Assembly (NCBI GenBank): GCA_024690665.1
Contig: JAILOU010000047.1
Location: forward strand, 1-39,207
Source: Eubacterium sp.
GTDB taxonomy: Bacteria; Bacillota; Clostridia; Lachnospirales; Lachnospiraceae
DNA: 39,207 bases
Reading direction: 5' to 3'
A program made the translations under genes and the position numbers. The notes beneath the pieces were generated by a model. It saw nothing but the letters and a program-made list of their open reading frames with translations. It had not been told where the DNA came from and searched no databases. How positions within the stretch are numbered: position 1 is the first letter of the stretch; each line of letters opens with the position of its first letter. Shown here piece by piece: positions 17,597 to 25,647 of the stretch.

Positions 17597-18145
17597 ATGT
17601 TAAGCATAGTGGTAGCATTTCCGAAGCCCGAAGTCGCAAGAAACATTCGAAATGTGCTGGTGAAAAATGGATATGATGTCGCAGCGGTGTGTACAACCGG
17701 TGGTCAGGCAATTGGCAAGATGCATGACTTAGAATATGGAATCCTGGTTTGTGGATACCGGTTTGTGGATATGCCGTGTGAAGAAATTGTGCCATATATG
17801 CCGGCTAATTTTGAAATGTTACTGATTACATCAAAAGCAGTTTTATTTGATGATTTTGAGAGAAATATTGTGTCTTGTTCGATGCCGCTTAAGGTGCATG
17901 AGTTTCTAAGTACGCTTGAGATGATGGCATATGCCATTGAAAGACGACGCAAGAAGATTAAGGCGCAGCCTAAGAAAAGAAGCGCCAAAGAGCAGGCAAT
18001 CATCGATCAGGCAAAACATATCCTGATGGAACGAAACCAGCTCAGCGAGGAGCAGGCACATAAATATCTGCAAAAGACGAGTATGGACTCCGCCACTTCG
18101 CTTACGGAGACGGCGCAGATGATTATTAGTATGATGGATGGTTAA
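17597..18145 (+). CDS. ANTAR-domain regulator with degenerate receiver
   Basis: 182 residues. Residues 1-118 look like a CheY-type receiver fold, but the phosphoacceptor position after strand 3 (GILVCG) is Cys52 rather than Asp, and the acidic pair after strand 1 (VVAFPKPE) is also missing; the loop with Lys (PLKVHEF) is kept. After a basic linker (125-145), residues about 135-180 form the three-helix ANTAR RNA-binding domain (AKHILMERNQLSEEQAHKYL and SATSLTETAQMI). ANTAR proteins prevent transcription termination by binding leader RNA hairpins. The position behind glnA resembles NasT/glnA-linked regulators. The phospho-independent mode is inferred from the missing Asp. Confidence 0.88.
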   Translation: MLSIVVAFPKPEVARNIRNVLVKNGYDVAAVCTTGGQAIGKMHDLEYGILVCGYRFVDMPCEEIVPYMPANFEMLLITSKAVLFDDFERNIVSCSMPLKVHEFLSTLEMMAYAIERRRKKIKAQPKKRSAKEQAIIDQAKHILMERNQLSEEQAHKYLQKTSMDSATSLTETAQMIISMMDG

Positions 18146-18191
18146 GGAAACAGAATATACAAACAATATATGATTTATGGAGGAAAAAAAC

Positions 18192-19406
18192 ATGTTTCAG
18201 GTAAACGAGAATTATTTAAAGCTTCCGGGAAGCTATTTGTTCAGCAACATCGCAAAAAAAGTCAGTGACTTTGCTGCGGCTCATCCGGATCAGGAGATTA
18301 TCCGCCTTGGAATCGGCGATGTCACACAGCCGCTTGCACCGGCAATTATTGATGCGCTGCATAAAGCAGTAGACGAAATGGGTCATGCCGACACGTTCCA
18401 GGGATATGCACCGGATCTTGGCTATGAGTTTTTGCGTAATGCAATTGTAAAAAATGATTATCAGGCAAGAGGCTGTGATATTGCAGCAGATGAAATCTTT
18501 GTATCGGATGGGGCAAAATCAGACTCCGGTAATATTCAGGAACTATTTTCCGCAGATGCGAAGATTGCAGTATGTGATCCGGTTTATCCGGTATACGTAG
18601 ATTCCAATGTCATGGCAGGCAGAACCGGTACATACGATCCAAAGACAGAGACCTGGAGTGATGTCATCTATATGCCAACAACGATGGAGAACAATTTCGT
18701 GCCGGAATTTCCAAAGGAAACACCGCAGATGATTTATCTGTGTTGTCCAAACAATCCGACCGGAACAACCCTTACCAAGTCACAGCTGCAAGAATGGGTG
18801 GACTATGCCAATAAGGTCGGCGCAGTCATCATCTATGATGCGGCTTATGAGGCTTATATCTCAGAAGAAGATGTGCCACATTCTATCTATGAATGCGAAG
18901 GTGCAAGAACCTGTGCGATTGAAATTAAGAGTTTTTCCAAGAACGCCGGATTTACCGGTGTACGTCTTGGCTATACGGTAGTGCCAAAGGAATTAAAGAG
19001 TGGCAACGCATCACTTCATGATATGTGGGCGCGTCGTCACGGAACCAAATTCAATGGTGCACCATATATTCAGCAAAGAGCCGGAGAAGCTGTATATTCA
19101 CCGGAAGGAAAAGCACAGTTAAAAGAACAGGTTGCCTATTATATGAAGAATGCAGCTGCCATTAAAAAAGGTCTTGCAGATGCCGGTTATACAGTATTTG
19201 GAGGCGTGAATGCTCCATATATCTGGCTGAAGACACCAAACAACATGACAAGCTGGGAATTCTTTGATGATCTGTTAAATCGCGCCAATGTGGTTGGAAC
19301 TCCGGGATCGGGATTTGGTCCAAGCGGTGAAGGATATTTCAGACTGACAGCATTTGGAACTTACGAAAATTCCCTTGCAGCACTCGACAGAATCAAAAAT
19401 ATGTAA
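18192..19406 (+). CDS. dapL: LL-diaminopimelate aminotransferase
   Basis: 404 residues from the ATG at 18192, which has GGAGG five-to-eight bases upstream; the ATG at 18177 overlaps that ribosome site and is rejected. A fold type I PLP enzyme: PLP lysine Lys250 in SFSKNAGFTGVRLGY, NNPTG motif at CCPNNPTGTTL, and the N-terminal SYLFSNIAKKVSDF typical of DapL. It converts tetrahydrodipicolinate directly to LL-diaminopimelate, bypassing the succinylase or acetylase steps. dapA and dapB lie 4-5 kb downstream, which fits a DapL-dependent lysine and peptidoglycan route. Promoter not clear in the 46-bp gap after the ANTAR gene. Confidence 0.95.
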   Translation: MFQVNENYLKLPGSYLFSNIAKKVSDFAAAHPDQEIIRLGIGDVTQPLAPAIIDALHKAVDEMGHADTFQGYAPDLGYEFLRNAIVKNDYQARGCDIAADEIFVSDGAKSDSGNIQELFSADAKIAVCDPVYPVYVDSNVMAGRTGTYDPKTETWSDVIYMPTTMENNFVPEFPKETPQMIYLCCPNNPTGTTLTKSQLQEWVDYANKVGAVIIYDAAYEAYISEEDVPHSIYECEGARTCAIEIKSFSKNAGFTGVRLGYTVVPKELKSGNASLHDMWARRHGTKFNGAPYIQQRAGEAVYSPEGKAQLKEQVAYYMKNAAAIKKGLADAGYTVFGGVNAPYIWLKTPNNMTSWEFFDDLLNRANVVGTPGSGFGPSGEGYFRLTAFGTYENSLAALDRIKNM

Positions 19407-19425
19407 GGCACTCGTGCCAAAATGG

Positions 19426-19454
19426 TTGACTTTAGCGCTTTAAAGTGCAATAAT
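19426..19454 (+). promoter_or_regulatory. Promoter of the second aminotransferase
   Basis: TTGACT (19426-19431), a 17-bp spacer and AATAAT (19449-19454), about 38 bp before the ATG at 19492. Confidence 0.72.
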
Positions 19455-19491
19455 AACCATTGATATTTTGATTTTGGAGAGGATAAGGAAT

Positions 19492-20673
19492 ATGATTTCA
19501 AAACGTATGCAAAAGTCCTTGGAAGAGGCGATTTCGATTCGTGATATTTTTGAGGAAGGTAAGAAGCTTGCTGCAATTTACGGTAAGGAGAATATCTTCG
19601 ATTTCAGTATTGGTAATCCATCGGTAGAGCCACCGGCTATTGTCAATGAGACGATGAAGGAGGTTCTTGATACGGAGCCTGCCTTAGCACTTCACGGTTA
19701 TCCAAGTAATGTGGGACATCCGGAAGTCAGACAGTGCGTTGCGGATTATCTGAACGGAAAGTATGGCACTTCTTATGAAGTGGGAAATATCTGTATGACA
19801 TCGGGAGCCGCTTCTGCAATTGCACTTTTGTGTAATACACTGCTTGATGCAGGAGATGAAGTGATTACATTTGCTCCTTATTTCTGGGAATATAAAAGTT
19901 ATGTAGAGACGCTTTATGGAAAACTGGTACCTGCACTGTGCGATCAAAAGACACTGCAGCCGGATGAGAAGACGTTTCGCGAGGCATTTTCGGATAAAAC
20001 ACGTATCGTGCTGATTAATACTCCGAATAATCCAACCGGTGCGGTATATACCGAAGAGTCTATTCAGATGGTGGCTGATGTGCTGCGTGAGATGGAAGAA
20101 AAATATGGTCATCCAATCTATCTGATTTCTGATGAACCATATCGAAAGTTATCTTATGGCATCCAGATTCCGTTTATTCCGGATTACTATGACGATACAA
20201 TTATTGTTTATTCTTACAGTAAGACCTTGTCAATTCCGGGTGAGAGAATCGGTTATGCGGCGCTGTCGCCTAAGATGGCAGATGCTGAGGATGTCTTTGC
20301 GGGGCTTACGGCTTCTATGCGTTACATGGGCTATGTCAATGCGCCTTCTTTGCAGCAGAAGATGCTGTTAAAGTGCGTTGATGCAGCAGTTGATGTCACC
20401 ATCTATGAGAAGAACCGAAATCTTTTGTATGATTCTTTGACCGAGATTGGTTATGAGTGTATTCGCCCGGATGGTGCGTTCTATCTGTTTATGAGAGCGC
20501 TCGAAGAGGATGACTGGGAATTTTGCCAGAAGGCGAAGAAGGAACGTCTGCTTATGGCACCGGGAAAAGCGTTCTATGGACCGGGATGGGTACGAATCTC
20601 TTATTGCGTACCGTATGAGGTTGTAAAGAACTCAATTCCGGCATTTAAGCGTCTGTATGACAGTTATCAGTAG
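19492..20673 (+). CDS. Class I/II pyridoxal-phosphate aminotransferase (aspartate aminotransferase-like)
   Basis: 393 residues from the ATG at 19492 (GGAGAGGATAAGGAA upstream); an extended start at 19468 would lie upstream of that site. Fold type I: PLP lysine Lys244 in SYSKTLSIPGERIGY, NNPTGAVY, SDEPYRKL with the Asp/Tyr that hold PLP, and the C-terminal GPGWVRISYC arginine that binds the substrate carboxylate. The family is close to AspB-like enzymes, but substrate cannot be assigned. Its position next to dapL suggests provision of aspartate or use of keto acids in the same pathway. The folate gene follows 8 bp downstream, so both are likely on one mRNA. Confidence 0.88.
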   Translation: MISKRMQKSLEEAISIRDIFEEGKKLAAIYGKENIFDFSIGNPSVEPPAIVNETMKEVLDTEPALALHGYPSNVGHPEVRQCVADYLNGKYGTSYEVGNICMTSGAASAIALLCNTLLDAGDEVITFAPYFWEYKSYVETLYGKLVPALCDQKTLQPDEKTFREAFSDKTRIVLINTPNNPTGAVYTEESIQMVADVLREMEEKYGHPIYLISDEPYRKLSYGIQIPFIPDYYDDTIIVYSYSKTLSIPGERIGYAALSPKMADAEDVFAGLTASMRYMGYVNAPSLQQKMLLKCVDAAVDVTIYEKNRNLLYDSLTEIGYECIRPDGAFYLFMRALEEDDWEFCQKAKKERLLMAPGKAFYGPGWVRISYCVPYEVVKNSIPAFKRLYDSYQ

Positions 20674-20681
20674 GAGAAACA

Positions 20682-21257
20682 ATGATGAATAAAAAACAGC
20701 AGCGCGCGCAGTTTGCACAGAAGAGGAATGCTCTTTTAGAGGAAGAAAGACAGGTCTTTTCCGAGCAGATATGCGAGCAGTTAAAGCAGCTGTTTTCAGA
20801 ATATGAAGCGGATGCCTTTCTTGCCTTTTATCCACTTGGCAGCGAGGCATCCCTTGTTTCATTTATGGAAGAAGTGCTGCTTAAGGGAGACGAACTTGCC
20901 TTGCCGAAGGTAGAAGGTGAGGAAATTGTATTTTATAAGATTAGCTCCTTCTCGCAGCTTGAAGAAGGCTGTTTTCATGTAATGGAGCCAAAAGAAGGCT
21001 GCGAACCGTTTGCTTTTGAGCAGAAAAAAGTGGCGGTGCTGACACCGGGACTCGTCTTTGATGCAGATGGTTATCGTATGGGCTACGGAAAAGGTTATTA
21101 CGACCGTTTTTTTGCGGCGCATCCGGATGTTCTTAAGGTTGGGGTTGCATTCGATGTGCAGATGGCGCTAAGCGTTGTGCATGAGGAATATGATGTGCCT
21201 CTTGATGTTGTTGTGACACCGGGCGGAAGAAAGAAAAAAGCTAATCGTCAGGATTGA
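20682..21257 (+). CDS. 5-formyltetrahydrofolate cyclo-ligase
   Basis: 191 residues. It makes 5,10-methenyl-THF from 5-formyl-THF with ATP. The family hallmark RMGYGKGYYDRFF is at about 135-147, PGLVFDADGYRMG just before, and the N-terminal LYS/ARG-rich helix (KKQQRAQFAQKRNAL) matches. Two adjacent ATGs (20682 and 20685) follow TAGGAG. The stop codon TGA (21255-21257) sits in the loop of the terminator hairpin shared with bipA. Confidence 0.94.
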   Translation: MMNKKQQRAQFAQKRNALLEEERQVFSEQICEQLKQLFSEYEADAFLAFYPLGSEASLVSFMEEVLLKGDELALPKVEGEEIVFYKISSFSQLEEGCFHVMEPKEGCEPFAFEQKKVAVLTPGLVFDADGYRMGYGKGYYDRFFAAHPDVLKVGVAFDVQMALSVVHEEYDVPLDVVVTPGGRKKKANRQD

Positions 21258-21275
21258 CCTGATGATTAGCTTTTT
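21235..21275. terminator. Bidirectional terminator enclosing the cyclo-ligase stop
   Basis: An 18-bp stem (21235-21252 with 21258-21275, one G:U) with loop ATTGA. A-run on the left arm and T-run on the right make it usable on both strands. The loop holds the stop codon of the plus-strand gene; bipA ends 6 bp beyond. Confidence 0.88.
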
Positions 21276-21280
21276 ATTTG

Positions 21281-23113
21281 TTATTTCTTATTGAATCCGG
21301 CACGTTTTCTTAAGGTTGGATCCAGGATTCTCTTACGGATTCGAAGCGATTCCGGAGTTACCTCAAGAAGTTCATCCGTGTCGATAAAGTCGATTGCCTG
21401 TTCAAGACTTAAAACTCTTGGCGGAACAAGGGTTAAAGCTTCATCGGCAGATGAAGTACGGGTGTTGGTCAGGTGCTTTTTCTTGCAGACATTCAGTTCG
21501 ATGTCCTCGGCACGCGCACACTGTCCGATGACCATACCGCCATAGACCTTTTCACCGGCTCCGATAAATAAGGTTCCGCGGTCTTGTGCGGAGAACAGTC
21601 CGTAAGTTACGGATACGCCTGTTTCAAATGCAATTAATGAACCGGTCTTACGATAAGCGATTTCGCCCTTGAATGGTTCATAACCGTCGAAGATGGTGTT
21701 GATGATTCCGTTACCCTTGGTATCGGTTAAGAATTCACCACGATAACCAATCAATCCTCTTGAAGGAATCTTGAACTCAAGACGAGTATAGCCACCACTG
21801 ATTGGGTACATGTTTTGAAGTTCTCCCTTACGCTGGCTAAGCTTTTCGATAACAGCGCCGGTAAAGTCTTCCGGCACATCGATATAGGCCTGTTCCATAG
21901 GCTCGAGGCGCTTTCCGTTTTCATCTTCTTTATATAATACTTCTGCCTTGCTGACAGCGAATTCATAGCCTTCACGGCGCATGTTCTCAATCAGAACGGA
22001 CAGATGTAATTCACCACGACCGGATACTTTGAAACTGTCGGTGCTTTCGGTTTCCTCCACGCGAAGGGATACGTCAGTGTTCAGCTCGCTGAGCAGACGA
22101 TCCTTTAAGTGACGGGAAGTTACATACTTACCTTCCTGTCCGGCAAATGGAGAGTCATTTACAATAAAGTTCATGGACAAAGTTGGCTCTGAAATCTTCT
22201 GGAACGGGATTGGCTTAGGGTCTTCCGGAGCACAGATGGTATCTCCGATATGGATGTCTGCGATACCGGATACAGCTACGATAGAACCAATCTTGGCTTC
22301 ATTTACTTCTACTTTGTTTAATCCGTCAAATTCATAGAGCTTGTTGATACGGACTTTCTTTTGTTTGTCCGGATCGTGGTGGTTGACAACAACGGCTTCC
22401 TGGTTCACTTTTAACGAACCGTTGTCAACCTTGCCGATTCCGATACGTCCCACATATTCGTTGTAATCGATGGTGGAAATCAGAACCTGTGTATTTTCTT
22501 CCGGGTCTCCGGTTGGTCCCGGGATATAGTCGATGATGGTTTCGAAAAGAGGAATCATATCTTTTCTTTCATCATTTAAATCTTTCATGGCATAACCATC
22601 ACGGGCAGATGCATAGATGAATGGGCAGTCAAGCTGCTCATCAGAAGCGTCTAAGTCCATGAACAGTTCAAGCACATCGTCGATGACTTCGTCAGGACGT
22701 GCTTCCGGACGGTCGATTTTGTTGATGCAGACAATAACCGGAAGGTCTAGTGCAAGTGCCTTCATCAGTACGAATTTGGTCTGTGGCATAGCGCCTTCAA
22801 ATGCGTCTACGACAAGTACTACGCCGTCTACCATCTTCAGTACACGCTCTACTTCGCCGCCGAAGTCAGCATGACCCGGTGTATCGATAATGTTAATCTT
22901 TGTATCCTTATAAAATACTGCTGTATTCTTGGAAAGAATCGTGATTCCACGCTCACGCTCGATGTCATTGGAGTCCATGACACGTTCTTGTACTTCCTGG
23001 TTGGCACGAAATACACCACTTTGCTTAAGCAGCTCGTCTACCAGTGTAGTCTTGCCGTGGTCTACGTGTGCAATGATCGCAATATTACGAATATCCTCTC
23101 TTGTTGTTTGCAT
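21281..23113 (-). CDS. typA: Translational GTPase BipA/TypA
   Basis: 610 residues from the ATG whose A is at 23113, with AGAAAGAAGG upstream; a longer frame to 23227 covers the promoter and is rejected. EF-G-like order: G domain (G1 AHVDHGKTT at 15-23, G3 [12 protein letters not shown]4 NKID), domain II, domains III and V, and the BipA-specific C-terminal domain ([40 protein letters not shown]). It assists ribosome assembly and stress or cold adaptation. Single-gene transcript with its own promoter and terminator. Confidence 0.97.
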   Translation of the reverse strand: MQTTREDIRNIAIIAHVDHGKTTLVDELLKQSGVFRANQEVQERVMDSNDIERERGITILSKNTAVFYKDTKINIIDTPGHADFGGEVERVLKMVDGVVLVVDAFEGAMPQTKFVLMKALALDLPVIVCINKIDRPEARPDEVIDDVLELFMDLDASDEQLDCPFIYASARDGYAMKDLNDERKDMIPLFETIIDYIPGPTGDPEENTQVLISTIDYNEYVGRIGIGKVDNGSLKVNQEAVVVNHHDPDKQKKVRINKLYEFDGLNKVEVNEAKIGSIVAVSGIADIHIGDTICAPEDPKPIPFQKISEPTLSMNFIVNDSPFAGQEGKYVTSRHLKDRLLSELNTDVSLRVEETESTDSFKVSGRGELHLSVLIENMRREGYEFAVSKAEVLYKEDENGKRLEPMEQAYIDVPEDFTGAVIEKLSQRKGELQNMYPISGGYTRLEFKIPSRGLIGYRGEFLTDTKGNGIINTIFDGYEPFKGEIAYRKTGSLIAFETGVSVTYGLFSAQDRGTLFIGAGEKVYGGMVIGQCARAEDIELNVCKKKHLTNTRTSSADEALTLVPPRVLSLEQAIDFIDTDELLEVTPESLRIRKRILDPTLRKRAGFNKK

Positions 23114-23176
23114 ATGAGTAAGCCTTCTTTCTATTATAATAGGTTTGTTTACGGTTTTCTTACGCACTAACGATTC

Positions 23177-23205
23177 ATTATAGCAATAAAAATCGAGGTG
23201 TGCAA
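23177..23205 (-). promoter_or_regulatory. typA promoter
   Basis: On the minus strand TTGCAC (plus 23200-23205), a 17-bp spacer and TATAAT (plus 23177-23182). It is divergent from the cobA-like promoter, with 16 bp between the two -35 boxes. Confidence 0.82.
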
Positions 23206-23221
23206 GGGAAAGCATAAATAT

Positions 23222-23250
23222 TTGCATTTTAAGGTTGTTTGTGCTATCTT
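23222..23250 (+). promoter_or_regulatory. Promoter of the CobA-like gene
   Basis: TTGCAT (23222-23227), a 17-bp spacer and TATCTT (23245-23250). It gives a leader of about 80 nt before the ATG at 23336; no cobalamin riboswitch fits in that length. Confidence 0.6.
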
Positions 23251-23335
23251 TAGTTGTACTTTAAAAATGATGGGGATCTATGTGATTTTAGACAGGAAGC
23301 ATTTTGCGGAATGCGAACCGGAGGAGGACTTTATC

Positions 23336-23821
23336 ATGAGGGACTATGATCATATAACGGTGTATTATGGCGAAGGCCGTGGCAAGACACAGGTTGCACT
23401 AGGAAAAGCCGTGGATGCTGCAAGCCGTGGGATCAGCACCAATTTCATTCAGTTCTTTAAGGGAGCGAATGAGTTCAATGCGGAATATTTTACCCGTATG
23501 GAACCGGAATTAAAGTATTTCCGTTTTCAAAGAAGTAATCAGAATTTCAACGATCTTTCTGAAAAGGAAAAACAGGAAGAATGTATGAATATGAAAAATG
23601 GAATCAATTTTGCCAAGAAGGTTATGTCAACAAGAAGCTGCGAACTGCTTGTCTTAGATGAGTTTTTAGGTCTTGTTCACAGCGGACTGATTAGCGAAGA
23701 AGAGGTGAAGAACTTGTTCGAAGCTAAGCCGGAAGGGATTGAACTGGTACTTACCGGACGATTTCTTGATGATGTGATTAGAGATGCGGCAACAGATATT
23801 TACAATATTACAGTTGAGTAG
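23336..23821 (+). CDS. CobA/BtuR-type cob(I)alamin adenosyltransferase-like protein
   Basis: 161 residues from the ATG at 23336, with GGAGGAG at about 23321-23327; the frame open from 23198 covers the promoter and is not used. P-loop variant GEGRGKT at 12-18, FIQFFKG, LLVLDEFLGLVHSGLI (Walker B-like) and LVLTGR near residue 136 follow the order of CobA/BtuR enzymes, which transfer adenosyl from ATP to corrinoids. It is slightly shorter than typical BtuR (about 170-200) and has no corrinoid genes as neighbours. It may be a functional adenosyltransferase for B12-dependent enzymes or a divergent paralogue. dapA follows 48 bp downstream. Confidence 0.82.
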   Translation: MRDYDHITVYYGEGRGKTQVALGKAVDAASRGISTNFIQFFKGANEFNAEYFTRMEPELKYFRFQRSNQNFNDLSEKEKQEECMNMKNGINFAKKVMSTRSCELLVLDEFLGLVHSGLISEEEVKNLFEAKPEGIELVLTGRFLDDVIRDAATDIYNITVE

Positions 23822-23869
23822 TAGTATAAAGTTTGGAAATTTGTTAGACGATTTAGGAGGAATAGGAAA

Positions 23870-24760
23870 ATGTCAATTTTTAAGGGCGCAGGTATTGCAA
23901 TTGTAACACCGATGAAAGACAACCTGGAGGTCAATTATGACAAGCTCGAGGAAATCATCGAGATGCAGATTGCCGGCGGCACTGACTGTATTGTTATTGC
24001 AGGAACTACCGGTGAAGGATCAACACTTACAATGGATGAACACAAGAAGGTGATTAAGGCCGCGGTTGATTTTACCAAGAAGCGTATTCCGGTGATTGCA
24101 GGTACAGGTTCTAATTGCACACAAACAGCCATCGAATTGTCACAGGATGCTGAGAATGCAGGTGTTGACGGTGTATTGGTTGTTACTCCTTATTACAATA
24201 AAGCAACACAGGGCGGATTAATTAAGCACTATTCTATGATTGCAGATGCGATTAAGGTACCAATCGTAATGTATAACGTACCTTCACGTACAGGATGTAA
24301 TATTCTTCCTGACACAGCTGCAACCTTATTTAATACAAAGGAAAACATTGTCGGTATGAAAGATGCTACAGGTAACATCGAGCAGGGTGTTCACACCATG
24401 AGTCTTACAGATGGTAAGCTTGAGATGTATTCCGGTAATGATGATCAGGTAATTCCACTTATGTCAGTTGGTGGACTTGGTGTTATCTCTGTTCTTTCTA
24501 ATGTGGCTCCGCAGTATGTACATGATATGTGCACGAGCTTCTTAGAAGGCGATACCAAGAAGGCAATGGATATGCAGCTTAAGGCTTATCCGCTTATCAA
24601 GCAGTTATTCTGTGAGGTGAATCCAATTCCGGTTAAGGCAGCAATGAACTTTATGGGATTGAATGTCGGACCACTTCGTATGCCGCTTACACAGCTTGAA
24701 GAAGGTCATGTAGAAGGCCTTAAGGCAGCAATGAAGGATTTTGGTTTGAAACTTGCTTAA
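23870..24760 (+). CDS. dapA: 4-hydroxy-tetrahydrodipicolinate synthase
   Basis: 296 residues. It condenses pyruvate with aspartate semialdehyde, the first lysine-branch step. The Schiff-base lysine is Lys164 in VGMKDATGN and the catalytic tyrosine Tyr135 in VMYNVPSRTG; GTTGEGSTL at 45-53 binds pyruvate carboxyl. AGGAGGAATAGGAAA precedes the ATG at 23870. dapB starts 31 bp after its stop, and dapL lies upstream, so the window covers three sequential steps of diaminopimelate synthesis. Confidence 0.97.
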   Translation: MSIFKGAGIAIVTPMKDNLEVNYDKLEEIIEMQIAGGTDCIVIAGTTGEGSTLTMDEHKKVIKAAVDFTKKRIPVIAGTGSNCTQTAIELSQDAENAGVDGVLVVTPYYNKATQGGLIKHYSMIADAIKVPIVMYNVPSRTGCNILPDTAATLFNTKENIVGMKDATGNIEQGVHTMSLTDGKLEMYSGNDDQVIPLMSVGGLGVISVLSNVAPQYVHDMCTSFLEGDTKKAMDMQLKAYPLIKQLFCEVNPIPVKAAMNFMGLNVGPLRMPLTQLEEGHVEGLKAAMKDFGLKLA

Positions 24761-24791
24761 GTAGATGAGACACGCGATGGAGGAAACGGAC

Positions 24792-25553
24792 ATGACAAGA
24801 GTTATTATGCATGGCTGTAACGGTCATATGGGACAGGTAATTACACAGCTTTGCGCACAGGACGAGGATGTAGAAATCGTAGCCGGCGTTGATGTATCCG
24901 ATCATATTGAGAACACCTATCCGGTGTTTAAGACAATTGCTGAGTGTGATGTGGAAGCAGATGTTGTAATTGATTTTGCGGCAGTGCAGGCAATTGACGG
25001 ACTGCTCGATACCTGTGTGAAAAAGCAGCTTCCGGTGATTGTATGTACAACCGGTCTTTCTGATGCGCAAAATGATAAGATTAAAGAATCGGCTAAGAAG
25101 GTTGCAGTATTAAAGTCTGCAAATATGTCACTTGGTATTAATACCCTGATGGAACTTTTAAAGCAGGCCGCAAGTGTACTTGGCGCAGCCGGATTCGATT
25201 GTGAAATTGTAGAGCGTCATCACAATCAGAAATTAGATGCTCCAAGCGGAACCGCACTTGCACTTGCAGACAGTGTGAATGAAGGTCTTTCAGAGCATTA
25301 TGCATACAAGTTTGACCGTTCTCAGGAACGTAAGAAACGTGAACAAAAAGAAATCGGAATTTCCGCAGTTCGTGCAGGAAATATTGTTGGACAGCATGAA
25401 GTGCTGTTTGCAGGTCCGGATGAAGTAATTGAATTTCATCATACCGCTTATTCTAAGGGTGTATTTGCCAAAGGGGCAATTGAAGCAGCGAAGTACCTGA
25501 AGGGAAAAGGTGCAGGCCTTTATGATATGAGCGATGTTATTAAGAATCGATAA
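24792..25553 (+). CDS. dapB: 4-hydroxy-tetrahydrodipicolinate reductase
   Basis: 253 residues from the ATG at 24792, with GGAGG at 24779-24783; ATGs at 24765 and 24777 lie before or inside that site. The nucleotide-binding turn is GCNGHMG at 8-14. The catalytic signature ERHHNQKLDAPSGTA gives His143 and Lys147, the expected pair. It reduces hydroxy-tetrahydrodipicolinate with NAD(P)H, producing the substrate for DapL. Cotranscribed with dapA and ended by the terminator at 25568-25598. Confidence 0.97.
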   Translation: MTRVIMHGCNGHMGQVITQLCAQDEDVEIVAGVDVSDHIENTYPVFKTIAECDVEADVVIDFAAVQAIDGLLDTCVKKQLPVIVCTTGLSDAQNDKIKESAKKVAVLKSANMSLGINTLMELLKQAASVLGAAGFDCEIVERHHNQKLDAPSGTALALADSVNEGLSEHYAYKFDRSQERKKREQKEIGISAVRAGNIVGQHEVLFAGPDEVIEFHHTAYSKGVFAKGAIEAAKYLKGKGAGLYDMSDVIKNR

Positions 25554-25567
25554 AGATTTAAAAAAAT

Positions 25568-25598
25568 GTGTTGTTGCGTAAGGCAACAACACTTTTTT
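25568..25598 (+). terminator. dapB intrinsic terminator
   Basis: A perfect 10-bp stem, 25568-25577 with 25583-25592, loop GTAAG, followed by six T. An A-run also precedes it. The T-run leads straight into the fbp extended -10 box. Confidence 0.9.
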
Positions 25599-25599
25599 A

Positions 25600-25608
25600 T
25601 GTTAAAAT
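25600..25608 (+). promoter_or_regulatory. fbp extended -10 promoter
   Basis: TG-T-TAAAAT immediately after the dapB terminator T-run, 40 bp before the fbp ATG; the -35 region is poor. The arrangement mirrors the one before hisA. Confidence 0.55.
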
Positions 25609-25647
25609 ATTTTTGTTATATAAAACGAACAGGTAAGGAGTATCGGT

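Noticed and set aside
18146..18191. Lysine riboswitch before dapL
   Set aside because: The gap is 46 bp, far too short, and the gap before dapA is only 48 bp.
23114..23227. N-terminal extension of BipA up to 23227
   Set aside because: It would translate through a well-formed promoter (23177-23205), and known BipA proteins start at the internal Met with a proper ribosome site.
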